NCBI RefSeq assembly: GCF_014649755.1
Contig: NZ_BMTQ01000007.1
Location: forward strand, 300,209-364,208
Direction of reading: 5' to 3'
DNA from: Streptomyces litmocidini
GTDB taxonomy: Bacteria > Actinomycetota > Actinomycetes > Streptomycetales > Streptomycetaceae
Length of the DNA: 64,000 bases
The first letter of the stretch is position 1; each line of letters starts with the position of its first letter. The position numbers and the translations under genes are program-made. Below, in pieces: positions 59,726 through 64,000 of this stretch. The notes under the pieces were generated by a model. It ran no database searches, was not told where the DNA came from, and saw nothing but the letters and a program-made list of their open reading frames with translations.

Positions 59726-59772
59726 GCGCGCCGGCATGGCACGAGCCGTGCGCCGGCATGACACGAGCTGCG
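59726..59772 (+). repeat. 22-bp direct repeat in PKS upstream region
   Basis: CGCCGGCATGGCACGAGC (59729) and CGCCGGCATGACACGAGC (59751) differ by one base and are 22 bp apart; a third partial copy (ATCGGCATGGC) is at 59795. They lie about 150 bp upstream of the PKS promoter. Bases 59627-60005 have no gene. Confidence 0.6.
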
Positions 59773-59898
59773 CGTCGTCACGGCGTGGACCGTGCATCGG
59801 CATGGCCTGAAACGACTCCCCCGAGAAGCCCCCAAAGCTTTCCTTTGATTACCCATCACATTCATTTCCGTTCCCCAACTCCCCGCTCTGGCCATTGG

Positions 59899-59927
59899 TT
59901 TACGGAGCGCCGCCTCGGTGCTAGGGT
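59899..59927 (+). promoter_or_regulatory. Promoter of the polyketide synthase gene
   Basis: TTTACG (59899-59904), 17 bp, then TAGGGT (59922-59927). Spacing fits the housekeeping sigma; start point near 59934, giving a 70-base leader ending in GGGGGGAG before ATG 60006. The 60 bases before it are AT-rich. Confidence 0.6.
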
Positions 59928-60005
59928 CCGAAACGAGATTGAGACGGGCAGGGCCGCCGAGTCGGCAACGCCGTTGATCGTGCTTCACGGGGGGAGCAGA
60001 ACACG

Positions 60006-64000
<3,995 letters not shown>

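Overview
The window is very GC-rich, with codon third positions that are nearly all G or C, many GTG and a few TTG starts, AGGAG/GGAGG-type ribosome sites, and families typical of Streptomyces: an AfsR/SARP regulator, monomeric isocitrate dehydrogenase, DUF5133, DUF6058, DUF6766 and modular type I polyketide synthase. It reads as a Streptomyces (or close relative) chromosome segment that moves from ordinary chromosome into the edge of a polyketide gene cluster at the right end. No rRNA, tRNA, CRISPR array or insertion sequence was found.

Left part (1-15.6 kb): the start of a cytochrome P450, an SDR reductase divergent from a LysR regulator with a clear T-N11-A operator between them, a D,D-carboxypeptidase, a DUF6058 protein, a DUF5133-UvrA-like pair, an epimerase, and then a small locus that looks concerned with sulfur: an Xi-class GST relative preceded by a short leader peptide with the RRHIDLLR signature, an Rrf2 regulator, and a DszC/SfnB-like flavin oxidoreductase with a strong dyad at its promoter. 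After a universal stress protein come two convergent CAP-domain genes, one of which is fused to an ECF sigma factor.

Middle (15.6-34 kb): isocitrate dehydrogenase, a PAP2-like membrane protein, a GH15 glycosidase, a glycosyltransferase cluster (GT2, a kinase-like/GT4 fusion, a deleted PIG-L deacetylase, another GT4), then a two-gene unit in which a membrane GAF-PAS-GGDEF-EAL protein is fused in one frame to a PLP-dependent alpha-oxoamine synthase and is translationally coupled to a methyltransferase. LacI and IclR regulators and a small monooxygenase follow.

Right part (34-60 kb): a VanW-type cell-wall protein, a serine hydrolase, a GNAT enzyme, an AfsR-type regulator with a long Gly-rich insert divergent from a 481-residue GAPDH, a cold-shock unit (CspA with a 5' hairpin, then a DEAD-box helicase), a Ser/Thr kinase fused to a 14-TM-type MFS exporter, remnants of an NB-ARC and a MocR regulator, two ECF sigma operons, an amidase, a chitinase with a DasR-type box, and an operon with a 27-residue membrane peptide. 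From 60,006 to the window end runs a modular PKS whose loading module is KSQ-AT-ACP with a methylmalonyl-type AT, so the product should start from propionate.

The most unusual items are domain fusions that tie signalling modules to effector enzymes: c-di-GMP domains with an oxoamine synthase, a sigma factor with an extracytoplasmic CAP domain, and a Ser/Thr kinase with an exporter.
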